This document shows, one piece after another, positions 40,967 through 50,072 of a stretch of 64,000 bases of DNA. The notes under the pieces were generated by a model. It did no database searches. It saw only the letters and a program-made list of their open reading frames with translations, and had not been told where the DNA came from. Position 1 is the stretch's first letter. Every line of letters starts with the position of its first letter. The translations under genes were made by a program, and so were the position numbers. This stretch comes from Litorivivens sp041624475. Its GTDB lineage: Bacteria > Pseudomonadota > Gammaproteobacteria > Pseudomonadales > Spongiibacteraceae. The stretch spans positions 62,001-126,000 of the forward strand of contig NZ_JBFJUX010000007.1 of the NCBI RefSeq assembly GCF_041624475.1, read 5' to 3'.

Positions 40967-42325
40967 TTAATGCGAATCATCGAGTAGTCGATAATAGATA
41001 GAGCGGAGTTTCTTATTTGACAACGATGAGTTATGCCATAAAAGCGTAAATACACCTCCTACTGATCGGCAGGCATTCTTTAGGTCCAATAGTTTACGGT
41101 ACGCCCGCTCAGATGAACCTAGACCTAGGTATAAATCCGAAATAATTGTTTGTTCCATTGCGATTAATGGACGTACTCGAAGCTTTAATTGTTTGTCGGC
41201 GATGGGGTCAAAGCCTGGGTATTCAAAGCATGTCCCACACCTGAATCCTGGGTGATCGGCATAGCCCAAGCTGCTGTCATATGCTAGTCCGGCTTCGTCG
41301 AGTGCCGTAAGGGTGTCCGGCTGTTTCCAGCGGAGAAAGTGCATACGCGCGCCCCATTCCTGTTGGTCAATACCTTCGTTATCGCAAATTTGGCGCAGGC
41401 GAATGGCTTCCTGAATAATCTTTTCGGAACTCTGGTAAGTGCCATAACTTGGGTGCAGTCCTATTTCGTGTCCACGTTCATGGATCTGACGCATAAGTCT
41501 TCGGACAGCTGGGTGCTCAGGTTCATACTCTGCATCATACGCGAGATCAGTGCGGCCACACATAAAATAGAAGGCGCTTCTTAAACCAAATTTTTCTGAT
41601 TGATCCATAATCCACTCGAAGGTATTTTCGGGATCAAGTGGATGCAGCCTTTTATCGCTGTTTAGATATACCCAGGGTGCAACAACGGCACTTTTGACCT
41701 TGTCGTGCTTAACAATATCGGCCGCAATTGTATGAATTAGTCCTTTGACGTCTTTGAAACCATATCGACTGGGGCTATCGACATCATGGGATATCTTCAC
41801 TGTGAATCGGTGCTGTTTTATGGCCAGTTGCGGCCACTGACGACAGATAATTTGTCTGAGGATTTCCATCCACTCATCCGCGATGGGCCGCTCCAGATAG
41901 CGATGTTGGTGAGCGTGAGAGGCTAATGCCGGAAAGCGTCCGTGACTGTCTAGGTCAGTACGGCCAATTTCCTCCAATCGGGTGAGCATCCAGTAGATTA
42001 GCCCAAGAATATCGTAATTCACCACAATGCTGCTATCGGTATGTGTGACTAACGGGCGAACTAAATCCTCGACACCTGGCGCTGGCAGAAAAGATCCTAC
42101 GTTCGCGATGAAGCCCTCCGGCGTTGCATCCCAGTGGGCGCACCCGAAATCAGATCTCGACTGATGAAACTCTGGCAGCAGCCTATCAAACAGTATTTGG
42201 CCGGAGGCTCCGGCCAAACTTAACTTCAAGCTATCGTCTTTTGGGGTTAGACGAAACTTTTGCCCGAACCGTTCTTCCAATAGAATTTCGAGCCAACTGA
42301 TACTTGCGTGGGTGAAATTCATCAT
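40967..42325 (-). CDS. Polysaccharide deacetylase family protein
   Basis: The 452-residue protein has an N-terminal DUF7033-like region and a NodB-like deacetylase domain from about residue 165. The metal motif begins KISHDVDSPSRYG (Asp-x-Asp) near 178, and HEIGLHPSYG supplies the H-x(3)-H pair near 288. There is no signal peptide, which suggests a cytoplasmic substrate such as a lipid-linked or nucleotide sugar. It is convergent with the preceding methyltransferase and is the last gene of a minus-strand series that runs from wbpA. The 392-bp gap before it (42326-42717) has no credible gene. Confidence 0.8.
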   Translation of the reverse strand: MMNFTHASISWLEILLEERFGQKFRLTPKDDSLKLSLAGASGQILFDRLLPEFHQSRSDFGCAHWDATPEGFIANVGSFLPAPGVEDLVRPLVTHTDSSIVVNYDILGLIYWMLTRLEEIGRTDLDSHGRFPALASHAHQHRYLERPIADEWMEILRQIICRQWPQLAIKQHRFTVKISHDVDSPSRYGFKDVKGLIHTIAADIVKHDKVKSAVVAPWVYLNSDKRLHPLDPENTFEWIMDQSEKFGLRSAFYFMCGRTDLAYDAEYEPEHPAVRRLMRQIHERGHEIGLHPSYGTYQSSEKIIQEAIRLRQICDNEGIDQQEWGARMHFLRWKQPDTLTALDEAGLAYDSSLGYADHPGFRCGTCFEYPGFDPIADKQLKLRVRPLIAMEQTIISDLYLGLGSSERAYRKLLDLKNACRSVGGVFTLLWHNSSLSNKKLRSIYYRLLDDSH

Positions 42326-42717
42326 TAGGAACTTTTCGGAGTGGGAGCATTAGACCAGCGAAAGAGCCGGTGCTTTGATCTAATCGTTGACAATATCACG
42401 CGCGGCATAAGGGCTGAACCAATTTTCTAGCGTATATTTATTATAGTATGGCGTCTGAATAGTGCCAAAACTTCTGAAGTGCGGCTCGATAAGTTCTACC
42501 ATTGAGCTTTAAAAAAGCTTCTTGATGCAGTGCGGGCTACTTGGTAGTCCCCCGCATGCCGGTCGAATAGTGATCTGATAGTGCTCCCGGGGCTTGCGAA
42601 GATCACCACAGGATTGTTATGAATTTTGTAGAAAATAGCCTCTTCTTTCGGTTTGCTGGTGACTTCTCGTATATTTTCCTAGAACCTTTGTTATACCAAG
42701 CGGGAAACGGGAGAGTA
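42326..42717. other. Gap between deacetylase and FemAB-like gene
   Basis: About 390 bp hold no convincing gene. A plus-strand frame of 71 codons (42619-42834) overlaps the end of the next gene and has no family match. Nothing resembling a strong terminator or promoter was recognised. The sequence is AT-rich like the neighbouring island. Confidence 0.5.
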
Positions 42718-43674
42718 TCACTTCAAAAACTGCCCGAACGCTTTTACGACTCGAAAAGTGCGAGAGGGCACGTGGCTAACAGCATGATAGGGCACCTGGC
42801 GAGCACCAAAATTGCGAAACGATCGTTCCACTGACTCAATCATCGAACCTTCGAAATCGAACTTATTCAGTCCTCTTTCCGCAGTATATTTAATGGCTTC
42901 TTTTACAAGCAAGGACGCGGCTCCGGAAGCTCTGAAATCTGGGTCGATTGTGCTTATAAGGTCGTATGCGCTCATTTCATCAAAGACAATAAACAGAGCT
43001 GCATGAAGGTTTCTAGAGCTATCGTAAGCCGCCAATATCCGCCCCATTCCACGTTGATGGGAAGAATCATAAACCCTTCTAAAGACGTCATAACTGTAGG
43101 CGATAGTCTGCCCTTGCTTCCGGAGGGTCATTTTATGATTATGGTAGAACTCGTCCGGACCAAGATCCCAAGAAACTATGACCGATTCCTCTGCCTTTTT
43201 TATGTTTTTTCTTTTGGAATGTTCAAATTCGGAGAAAACCGCGTCAAGCTTTGAAAGCCCCTCAATAACGTATGTATAACGAGTGGTTTGACTAAAGTCT
43301 CGCCAGTAGAAAGGTAGCCAGTTGCTCCTCGAATAATGCCAGTTCTGATAAAAGCCATGATAATCAGGAAGATGGTCGATTAGCTTTCCCATTAAATCCT
43401 TTTCTCGCGCGAGCCGCTTTGGGTACTTCGCACTTGAATGACTTATCCAAGGGCCTAGGTTTTGAGTTAAAGGTGGCATTCCAAGTACAGTGTATGGCCC
43501 TTTTCTGAATTTAATATAGGGCATGCACGCAGCAACAGAACCATCGTTCTCAACTATCGTGACTGACCACCCGTCAGGCGCTACTGCATCAAGCCACCAA
43601 CCTTTCGAAAAAATTGGAAGCGTTGGTTCAGTGGCTGACCAATCCCTATAATAGCGCTTTGCATTACCGGTCAT
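42718..43674 (-). CDS. GNAT/FemAB-like acyltransferase
   Basis: The 318-residue protein belongs to the GNAT-like FemAB group (BioF2-like acetyltransferase domain). The N-terminal part reads TEPTLPIFSKGWWLDAVAPDGW, a typical start of glycan-cluster members. The second GNAT half includes HKMTLRKQG, RILAAYDSSRNLHAALFIVFD, SGAASLLVKEAIKYTAERGL and KFDFEGSM. Such enzymes add amino acids or acyl groups to sugars or glycolipids. I chose the ATG at 43674 because it lies just past the stop of the upstream gene (43679) and fits family N-termini; ATGs at 43698 and 43767 would give overlaps of 20 and 89 nt. Confidence 0.78.
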   Translation of the reverse strand: MTGNAKRYYRDWSATEPTLPIFSKGWWLDAVAPDGWSVTIVENDGSVAACMPYIKFRKGPYTVLGMPPLTQNLGPWISHSSAKYPKRLAREKDLMGKLIDHLPDYHGFYQNWHYSRSNWLPFYWRDFSQTTRYTYVIEGLSKLDAVFSEFEHSKRKNIKKAEESVIVSWDLGPDEFYHNHKMTLRKQGQTIAYSYDVFRRVYDSSHQRGMGRILAAYDSSRNLHAALFIVFDEMSAYDLISTIDPDFRASGAASLLVKEAIKYTAERGLNKFDFEGSMIESVERSFRNFGARQVPYHAVSHVPSRTFRVVKAFGQFLK

Positions 43675-43678
43675 ATGT

Positions 43679-45373
43679 TCATCTAATCCAATATACATAG
43701 GTTGCGGCACTGGAAATCTTATTCTTGTATTCTCTCTTATGAAATCGACCTTTAAATCTATCTTCAATGACGTCCGAATCTACAGGATTAAAATAGATAA
43801 TAACTATATCGGGCCTTCGACGGTCAATTGATTCTGCAATTCGATCTAGCGTGCGGCGAAAAACTGGGCGAGGAAAAGGATTGTAAAAATAGAAAACGTT
43901 ACTATCTCTTATTATGGAATTGTCTAAGTCCAAGACATCATTGTTTATTATTTCGCAGTTCTCACACTCTAGAATCGAAACGTTTTTTTTAGCAATGAGA
44001 CAAAGCTTGCGAGAGATTTCAACTCCCCGGGAGATTTCAACACCGTTCAAGGTAGATGCAAAACATACAACACGCCCCTTGCCAGAACCTAAGTCTAAAA
44101 AACGAATTCGCTCCGGAAGACTTACTTTTTCAAAAAGCGCTTTCAGTTCATCTATTTTGGAGCCTTCATATTTCTCTGAAATATCAGGGTTCAAGGACAG
44201 GCTGTCGAGCGATTCAATCCGTTCGAAGTCAAGCCCTCTTATCCTGTCTATAAACCCTTGCCTCATACGATAAACGCGTTGTTTTATCTTCAATCGAATG
44301 GTAAGTTCTCGTAGAACGAACTGGAGCGCTTCCAAGGTGGTTGGGAAGAAGCCTAGCCTCACAGTTTTTTGGCGAATAATATTTAGAGCCCTTTGCTTAT
44401 TCTTTCCTGCGTCGATGCCTGGCTTTCCTACCCCGATGGAAACACGCTTACTTTGGCTGGTAACTCTTTTCGTGTAGCCGAGTTCCTCCAGATCCAAGTT
44501 AGTGAGGAGTCGGTTCAATTCTTCATTATCCTGATACGTTAATCCTTGAATAAAGTTTTTGAAATCCTCGGCGGTTGAGCCTGTTACTCGAAATCTTGCG
44601 TCTATCGCGTTAACCCTGGCGTCTAAGTTGATGCCGTCTTGGTTGACTCTCTCTCCAGTGAATCTTTCCAAAAGCTCTATGCCATCAACGGGCCTCCGCC
44701 TCCATATTTCCTGGGGCAGTACCAGCACATTCTCTGCGCCAAATAAATCCGTATAAGTGCCATACAGAGCTAACCAGCTAAAATCAGCGGCAATAAAGTG
44801 GCGGGCGCGGCGATTGAAATAATTTTTCCCTATGTCGTAGGTAGATTTATATTCGTTCCACTCTAACCCTGATGGAATGCCAAGGGTGTGCTTGATTTTT
44901 ACATCCCTTACAAGAGGTGCGTAATTCACAAAATGCCATGGACTTTTTAAGTGTTGCCCAATCTCTTTCGTTCTCAAAGACTTTAAATAAGAATAAACTG
45001 ACAACAAGAACTCTGGTTGGCGCCTGATAGTTAGTATAATTTTCGCATCCGGAAAGCGTTTCTTTAAAATCATGGCTCGTGAGCCAACATTGCCGAATAG
45101 GTGATAAGCTGACCACAACATATGCTCTTCTGAAACTAGTGTTTTTTTGTCAGCACAGAAGTCGATTTCTGGCTTGGCTAGTTCTTTCATTGCAATGGAG
45201 AGTTCATCGCCGTCTCCATAGTGCGAGAGTTCATCAAAATAGCAAGTTGTATAATTTTTGACAGACTGTTTGTTTGAAAAATGAATATTGGAAAGCCTGG
45301 GGAAAACTTCGCTGCGCAGGAACGAGGTTCCTGTTCTCGGAGCGCCAACGTGTATGAAATAGTTCTGGGGCAT
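43679..45373 (-). CDS. Sulfotransferase-methyltransferase fusion protein
   Basis: The 564-residue protein joins two enzymes. The N-terminal sulfotransferase has the PAPS loop IHVGAPRTGTSFLRSEV at residues 7-23 and KIILTIRRQPEFLLSVYSYLK near 108-128. From about 400 there is a class I methyltransferase: RIRFLDLGSGKGRVVCFAST near 432-450, NNDVLDLD and FYFYNPFPRPVFRRTLDRI. A short tandem duplication lies at NGVEISRGVEISRK just after motif I. The likely job is sulfating and methylating the same glycan. Similar single-domain enzymes exist, but I do not know this fusion. Its end overlaps no real start if the next gene begins at 43674. Confidence 0.78.
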   Translation of the reverse strand: MPQNYFIHVGAPRTGTSFLRSEVFPRLSNIHFSNKQSVKNYTTCYFDELSHYGDGDELSIAMKELAKPEIDFCADKKTLVSEEHMLWSAYHLFGNVGSRAMILKKRFPDAKIILTIRRQPEFLLSVYSYLKSLRTKEIGQHLKSPWHFVNYAPLVRDVKIKHTLGIPSGLEWNEYKSTYDIGKNYFNRRARHFIAADFSWLALYGTYTDLFGAENVLVLPQEIWRRRPVDGIELLERFTGERVNQDGINLDARVNAIDARFRVTGSTAEDFKNFIQGLTYQDNEELNRLLTNLDLEELGYTKRVTSQSKRVSIGVGKPGIDAGKNKQRALNIIRQKTVRLGFFPTTLEALQFVLRELTIRLKIKQRVYRMRQGFIDRIRGLDFERIESLDSLSLNPDISEKYEGSKIDELKALFEKVSLPERIRFLDLGSGKGRVVCFASTLNGVEISRGVEISRKLCLIAKKNVSILECENCEIINNDVLDLDNSIIRDSNVFYFYNPFPRPVFRRTLDRIAESIDRRRPDIVIIYFNPVDSDVIEDRFKGRFHKREYKNKISSAATYVYWIR

Positions 45374-45394
45374 TAAATTTAAACCTTGGCCAAA

Positions 45395-45916
45395 CTAGCG
45401 TGTTGCAGTGTGAAGGTAATTTGAAATTTCTTTTGCAACTTTGGCTGGATTACCGGCTAAGATCTGATTCCCTTCGGGAAATGACTTGGTAACTACCGCG
45501 CCAGCTGCAACCACCGTGTGATCACCCAGTACAACCGAAGGTAAAACAACAGAATTTGCTCCAAACCAACAATCATTGCCGACTCTTATAGGGTCTTCGG
45601 CTACCCATTCATGATAATTTGAAGTGCTGTGATTCATTGATATAAACGTTACCCTTGGACCAATCCAGACATTACTTCCGAATATAATGCCGTTCCTGCC
45701 ATCAATATGACACCCCATTCCCAATCCAGGGAAGCGGCTCCCTCGAACAATTTTATCAGGCGCTATTATCTTCGAGCTCCAGTGTGCCGGCCAAGGCACA
45801 TGGCGATTAAACCCAATTATTTTCTGTATTAAAAACCACTTCAACACTAACCGAATGGAGAAGTCGCTACTCCCGAACCCCTCGCCACCTAGTGCGGCCA
45901 TAATGCGTCTAATCAC
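45395..45916 (-). CDS. Hexapeptide-repeat O-acetyltransferase
   Basis: The 173-residue protein folds as a left-handed beta-helix with hexapeptide repeats from about residue 55 (IAPDKIVRG, GCHIDGRNGIIFG, NVWIGPRVTF, NDCWFGANSVVLPSVVLGDHTVVAAGAVVTK). The ending GNPAKVAKEI is the usual C-cap of sugar O-acetyltransferases (WbbJ/LacA type). It overlaps the flippase gene by 8 nt. It probably acetylates a hydroxyl of the surface glycan. Confidence 0.85.
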   Translation of the reverse strand: MIRRIMAALGGEGFGSSDFSIRLVLKWFLIQKIIGFNRHVPWPAHWSSKIIAPDKIVRGSRFPGLGMGCHIDGRNGIIFGSNVWIGPRVTFISMNHSTSNYHEWVAEDPIRVGNDCWFGANSVVLPSVVLGDHTVVAAGAVVTKSFPEGNQILAGNPAKVAKEISNYLHTATR

Positions 45917-47336
45917 GTTGTAACCTCTTCAATATGTATAGGTAATAGGTGCCCGAGAGGGCTAGTGCGGCAACAAACATAACCGGGCTTTGTCCAATGG
46001 AGAAAAACCTATTCAAAAGCATCAGCACGCACACCAGAATCAATGCCGGTGTATAGTTCCTAGCCGGGATATACCAAGGTAAGCCGAGTACCTGAAAAGA
46101 TACGATCTGGTAACTCAGATACCCGAGTGCGTTAAATAACGAGAAGAATATTACCGCGAGCATAAAGTCTTGGTAAAACACCCCCACTCCAATTCCAGAA
46201 ATACGGACGATCAAGAGAACAGCCTGCATTATCATTCCGAGGTGCTGCTTCTCAGTAACCATAAACACTGAGCTTAATGGTGATGTCGTAAAGGCCATCA
46301 ACATCCAAAGTGAGAGCCAAGAAGCAACTTCACCGGATGCTTTCCATTCATCACCAAATACGAAGCCAAACAACAATGGTCCAAATAGAATCAGGATAGC
46401 TGTAGGTGGCAGTACGCAATTTATTAGTATCTTGTGGGTCTCATTCAATGCGGCCGATAGTTCTCCGCTCCGGTACTTTGCGGGTGCATCAGACAAGAAT
46501 ACTTGGCCAACTGCCTGGCCGACCATCCCCATCGGCATCGCAATAAGACGGTGAGCAAGTGCGTAAAGTCCAGCAAATCCCGCGCCGAACATAGAGGCGA
46601 ATAATAATGGTGGTATCTGAGCTCCAGCTGTATTAAGTAAAGCGCCCCATGTTGAAAAGATAGGGAAGCTCCTATAACGCTTTAGTACGTGTCCTATGTG
46701 TTTTACTGGTTGCTCCTTCCAGCTTGGTCTTACTAGAACCCTCTTGGCAAGTGTGAAAACGCCTATGCCGGTACCTGCGGTGTTTCCTAGCAGTAAGCCC
46801 AAGTCTCCTATCTTGAATAGGGATATCTGCGTAACCGTTGTTACAATTTGTTGGCGGATCTTGGTTCTCGCGACGACAGGGAATTCTTTCAGGCGAACCG
46901 CCCAGTAAGTGAGAAGGTTGTAGATGCCAGTAAAAGCAATAGCAATTGGGAAGAGCCATAGATAGCCACCTAAACTCGGTGTTTCCATTCCTTCAGAAAG
47001 AGCATTGCCCCACCAATACAAAAAGAGCGTCGAGATTATGACTACTAAAAATATAAAAATCAGTGACAAGATAGTTAGTGCTACTGCCTCAATTTCTTTG
47101 TCAGGTAGCGGTATCGCCAAATCGTACTTCAATCCTGCTACTACAGAGAATAGTGAGACTAAGCTAACAAATACCGCAAGCATGCCAAACTGATCCGGAC
47201 TGTATAACCTAGTGAGAATTGGTGCCGCAACAATTGCAAGAAACTGAGCTCCAGCAGTCCCACCAACTAACAGGGAGACGCTTTTGGCGAATCGATTACT
47301 TGACAGTAGTTTTTTGAACCCAATTATTACGCTCAC
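45909..47336 (-). CDS. Polysaccharide flippase, Wzx-like (MATE/MOP superfamily)
   Basis: The 475-residue protein has about 12-14 membrane segments and begins MSVIIGFKKLLSSNRFAKSV, then GGTAGAQFLAIVAAPILTRLYSP, the usual opening of oligosaccharide flippases. Wzx flips undecaprenyl-linked glycan repeat units across the inner membrane. A polymerase (Wzy) was not recognised; the GT-C gene at 31991 is too far and too different to be sure. The gap to wbpE is 10 nt and the following acetyltransferase overlaps it. Confidence 0.85.
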   Translation of the reverse strand: MSVIIGFKKLLSSNRFAKSVSLLVGGTAGAQFLAIVAAPILTRLYSPDQFGMLAVFVSLVSLFSVVAGLKYDLAIPLPDKEIEAVALTILSLIFIFLVVIISTLFLYWWGNALSEGMETPSLGGYLWLFPIAIAFTGIYNLLTYWAVRLKEFPVVARTKIRQQIVTTVTQISLFKIGDLGLLLGNTAGTGIGVFTLAKRVLVRPSWKEQPVKHIGHVLKRYRSFPIFSTWGALLNTAGAQIPPLLFASMFGAGFAGLYALAHRLIAMPMGMVGQAVGQVFLSDAPAKYRSGELSAALNETHKILINCVLPPTAILILFGPLLFGFVFGDEWKASGEVASWLSLWMLMAFTTSPLSSVFMVTEKQHLGMIMQAVLLIVRISGIGVGVFYQDFMLAVIFFSLFNALGYLSYQIVSFQVLGLPWYIPARNYTPALILVCVLMLLNRFFSIGQSPVMFVAALALSGTYYLYILKRLQRD

Positions 47337-47346
47337 GAATATTTTG

Positions 47347-48453
47347 TCAAATATTAAGAGGGCTAGCTAACTGTGGCTCATTTAAGAGAGCGTCCAGCAC
47401 TTGCTGTCGGTCTTGTTCAGTCAGGTAGGGGTGCATAGGAAGACTAACAACTCTTTCTGCCATTTCATCGCCAACAGGTAGATTTACAACTTGCGCCAGC
47501 GCAGGTTGTTTGTTCAGAGGGGTTGAGTAATGAACGGCAGTAGGTATGCCTGCGTTGTTTAGTTTTGCTTGTAAAGCATCTCGGTTATTCACTCGGATGG
47601 TGTACTGTGCCCACGAAGACACATTGTGAGACTCAATATATGGTGTCGAGTGTATCCCAGCCTCGTTGAGAAGACGGTTGTAATTCCTTGCGACCTCGTT
47701 ACGCAACGCAATCTCCTCAGTCAGTATTTCAAGCTTGGGCAGCAAAATGGCAGCCTGCAGGGTATCTAGGCGGCTATTCACACCAACACGAATGTGGTGG
47801 TATCGGCGGTCTTGTCCGTGGTGGGCAATCTGGCTGATTACTGTGGCCAGTTCTTCGTCGTTGGTGAAGAGGGCGCCGCCATCACCATAGCAGCCTAATG
47901 GCTTGCTGGGGAAGAAGCTGGTGCAGCCAATGGTGCTCAGGTTGCAGGACTTTCGGTGTTTATAGGTGGCGCCGAAGCTCTGGGCGCCGTCTTCAATTAC
48001 GGGAATACCATGGCTGTTAGCAATTGCGTTGATGGTATCAAAGTCGGCGCACTGGCCGTAGAGTGAGACGGGGATAATAGCCTTGGTCTTAGGGGTAATA
48101 GCTTTCTCTAATAGAGTAGGATCCATGTTGTAGGTTTTAGGGTCTATGTCGATATAGACCGGTTTCGCCCCAAGTAGTGCGACGGTCTCTGCTGTTGCGA
48201 TGAAGCTAAAGCCGGGTACTATGACCTCGTCACCCGGCCCTATGCCAACCGCCATCTGGGCTATTTGCAGGGCATCGGTGCCGTTGGCAACAGTAATGCA
48301 GTATTTCGAGCCGGTGTATTTAGCCAGCCGCTCTTCTAGCTCGGCGACTTCCGGCCCGAGGATGTATTGTCCGTGTGCGAGCACTCGCTGGATTGCGGCA
48401 TCAATCTTATCCTTGATGCGGGCCTGTTGTGCCGCCAAGTCTACAAACTGCAT
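47347..48453 (-). CDS. wbpE: UDP-3-oxo-GlcNAcA aminotransferase, WbpE-like
   Basis: The 368-residue DegT/DnrJ/EryC1/StrS aminotransferase uses PLP. TVANGTDALQIAQMAVGIGPGDEV gives the phosphate-binding region, SFFPSKPLGCYGDGGAL the Schiff-base lysine (near 184) and HHGQDRRYHHIRVGVNSRLDTLQAAIL the conserved substrate region. WbpE adds the 3-amino group to UDP-3-keto-GlcNAcA. The genes wbpD, wbpB and wbpA run upstream on the same strand in the order of the pathway. The start overlaps the wbpD stop by 1 nt. Confidence 0.9.
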   Translation of the reverse strand: MQFVDLAAQQARIKDKIDAAIQRVLAHGQYILGPEVAELEERLAKYTGSKYCITVANGTDALQIAQMAVGIGPGDEVIVPGFSFIATAETVALLGAKPVYIDIDPKTYNMDPTLLEKAITPKTKAIIPVSLYGQCADFDTINAIANSHGIPVIEDGAQSFGATYKHRKSCNLSTIGCTSFFPSKPLGCYGDGGALFTNDEELATVISQIAHHGQDRRYHHIRVGVNSRLDTLQAAILLPKLEILTEEIALRNEVARNYNRLLNEAGIHSTPYIESHNVSSWAQYTIRVNNRDALQAKLNNAGIPTAVHYSTPLNKQPALAQVVNLPVGDEMAERVVSLPMHPYLTEQDRQQVLDALLNEPQLASPLNI

Positions 48454-49052
48454 TATGCGTTCACCTTGGTGACAGTCCTCTCGTTTAGTCTGTAGCGGGC
48501 TCCGGTTTGTTGGCAGGTTGTCTCGCCTTGCCCATCCAGCGGCAGGTCAAGCTGCTCGCCAAATTCACTCATCCATCCGATCTGTTTGCCCGGCACGCCC
48601 ACGAACAGTGCGTACGCTGGTATATCCTTGTTTATTAAAGCTCCTGCGCCGATGAAAGCGTATTCTCCGACAGTTACTCCGCAGATGATGGTGCAGTTCG
48701 CTCCGAGAGTAGCGCCTTTACGGACGATCGTATCTCGATATTCGTCCTTTCGCTCTATCTGCGATCTAGGGTTGTAAACATTAGTAAAGACCACGCTTGG
48801 GCCGCAAAACACCTCTTCTTCTAAATAGACGTTGTCGTAAACTGACACGTTGTTTTGTATTTTGCAGTAGTCGCTAATTATTGCATTGTTGCCTACGAAA
48901 ACATTTTGCCCTAAGGAGACTCCTTTACCTATTTTAGCTCCAGCGCAAACGTGGGAGAAGTGCCATATACGAGAGCCTCGGCCAATCTCTGCGCCTTTAT
49001 CCACAATAGCGGTTTCATGAATCTGCACATTTATGTATTGGTCGACACTCAT
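48453..49052 (-). CDS. wbpD: UDP-GlcNAc3NA N-acetyltransferase, WbpD-like
   Basis: The 199-residue hexapeptide-repeat protein acetylates the 3-amino group in the UDP-GlcNAc(3NAc)A pathway. IHETAIVDKGAEIGRGSRIWHFSHVCAGAKIG and YCKIQNNVSVYDNVYLEEEVFCGPSVVFTNVYNPRSQI match the WbpD/WlbB subgroup. The final GVPGKQIGWMSEFG is the usual C-terminal cap. It overlaps wbpB by 4 nt and wbpE by 1 nt, so the genes are translationally coupled. Confidence 0.92.
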   Translation of the reverse strand: MSVDQYINVQIHETAIVDKGAEIGRGSRIWHFSHVCAGAKIGKGVSLGQNVFVGNNAIISDYCKIQNNVSVYDNVYLEEEVFCGPSVVFTNVYNPRSQIERKDEYRDTIVRKGATLGANCTIICGVTVGEYAFIGAGALINKDIPAYALFVGVPGKQIGWMSEFGEQLDLPLDGQGETTCQQTGARYRLNERTVTKVNA

Positions 49053-50002
49053 TTTAGCACCCTGTTTATAAATGGGTGATAGTCGCCCACAGCTCCCTGG
49101 GCAGATGCATTGCGGATGGCGGCCACGGTTTCTATAGCCGCCCGGTTTTCTTCAAGGCCGAAACCATTGCCTTTTAGGATTTCCTCGTAGCTGCGGAGGT
49201 GTAGATCGGCGAAGCCAGTAGAAAACTCTATCTCATGACCATCGACGGTTATAGAGCGGTAGGTTCGTTGTTCGACGCTGCGACCTGTCTGTGGTACGTC
49301 GTCAAAATCTACTGATAGAAACCAGCGTACTCGTGCATGTTCGTACTCGAGATAACCTGCGGCCTTGGTGGGGGAGTTGAAGTGAACGATATTTTCCTGC
49401 AGATCGCCAAAGATAAAATGTAGCATGTCGAAGAAGTGGACCCCGATATTTGTAGCGATGCCACCGGATTTGTTTTCATCTCCTTTCCATGACTGCAGGT
49501 ACCAGCGCCCACGAGAGGTGATGTAAGTCAGTTGCACATCACGCTTAGATTTTTTGTCTTCGGATTCTGTTTTCTGTTTCAGCTCGATAATGCTCGGATG
49601 TAGGCGTAGCTGGAGGATGGTGTTGACCTTCTGTCCAGTATCGCGCTCGACCTCTTGCAATCCATCTATATTCCATGGGTTTAGTACCAATGGCTTTTCG
49701 CAGATTGGATTTGTGTCTGAGCGTAGCGCAAATCGGATGTGGGAATCGTGAAGGTAATTAGGTGAGCAGATTGAGATATAGTCTAATTTTTGTTGGTCAC
49801 TTGCGCGTCGCTGCTTATCGATGTGGCGATCAAAGCGCTCGAACTCGGTGAAGAAATGAGCATCGGGGAAATAGCTGTCAATGATACCTACTGAGTCGTT
49901 GGGGTCTAGGGCAGCAACCAATGTATTACCGGTATCTTTGATTGCTTGCATGTGGCGAGGTGCGATATAGCCTGCAGCGCCAATCAATGCGAATCGTTTC
50001 AT
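49049..50002 (-). CDS. wbpB: UDP-GlcNAcA 3-dehydrogenase, WbpB-like
   Basis: The 317-residue Gfo/Idh/MocA oxidoreductase has the NAD motif FALIGAAGYIAPRHMQAIKDTG at residues 3-24, then ICSPNYLHDSHIRFALRS and NPICEKPLVLNPWN with the catalytic lysine. A family segment with W..DE..GG..TNIGVHFFDML follows. WbpB oxidises C3 of UDP-GlcNAcA before WbpE adds the amino group. The order B-D-E after A matches the Pseudomonas B-band O-antigen pathway. Confidence 0.92.
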   Translation of the reverse strand: MKRFALIGAAGYIAPRHMQAIKDTGNTLVAALDPNDSVGIIDSYFPDAHFFTEFERFDRHIDKQRRASDQQKLDYISICSPNYLHDSHIRFALRSDTNPICEKPLVLNPWNIDGLQEVERDTGQKVNTILQLRLHPSIIELKQKTESEDKKSKRDVQLTYITSRGRWYLQSWKGDENKSGGIATNIGVHFFDMLHFIFGDLQENIVHFNSPTKAAGYLEYEHARVRWFLSVDFDDVPQTGRSVEQRTYRSITVDGHEIEFSTGFADLHLRSYEEILKGNGFGLEENRAAIETVAAIRNASAQGAVGDYHPFINRVLK

Positions 50003-50072
50003 CAGATGTGGGCAGCCTCAACAATATGTTCGGCGAAATGAATCACTTGTGTGAACGAGCAGCAGGCGGCAA

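Noticed and set aside
42619..42834. Possible small plus-strand gene
   Set aside because: It overlaps the 3' end of the FemAB-like gene on the other strand and matches nothing known.
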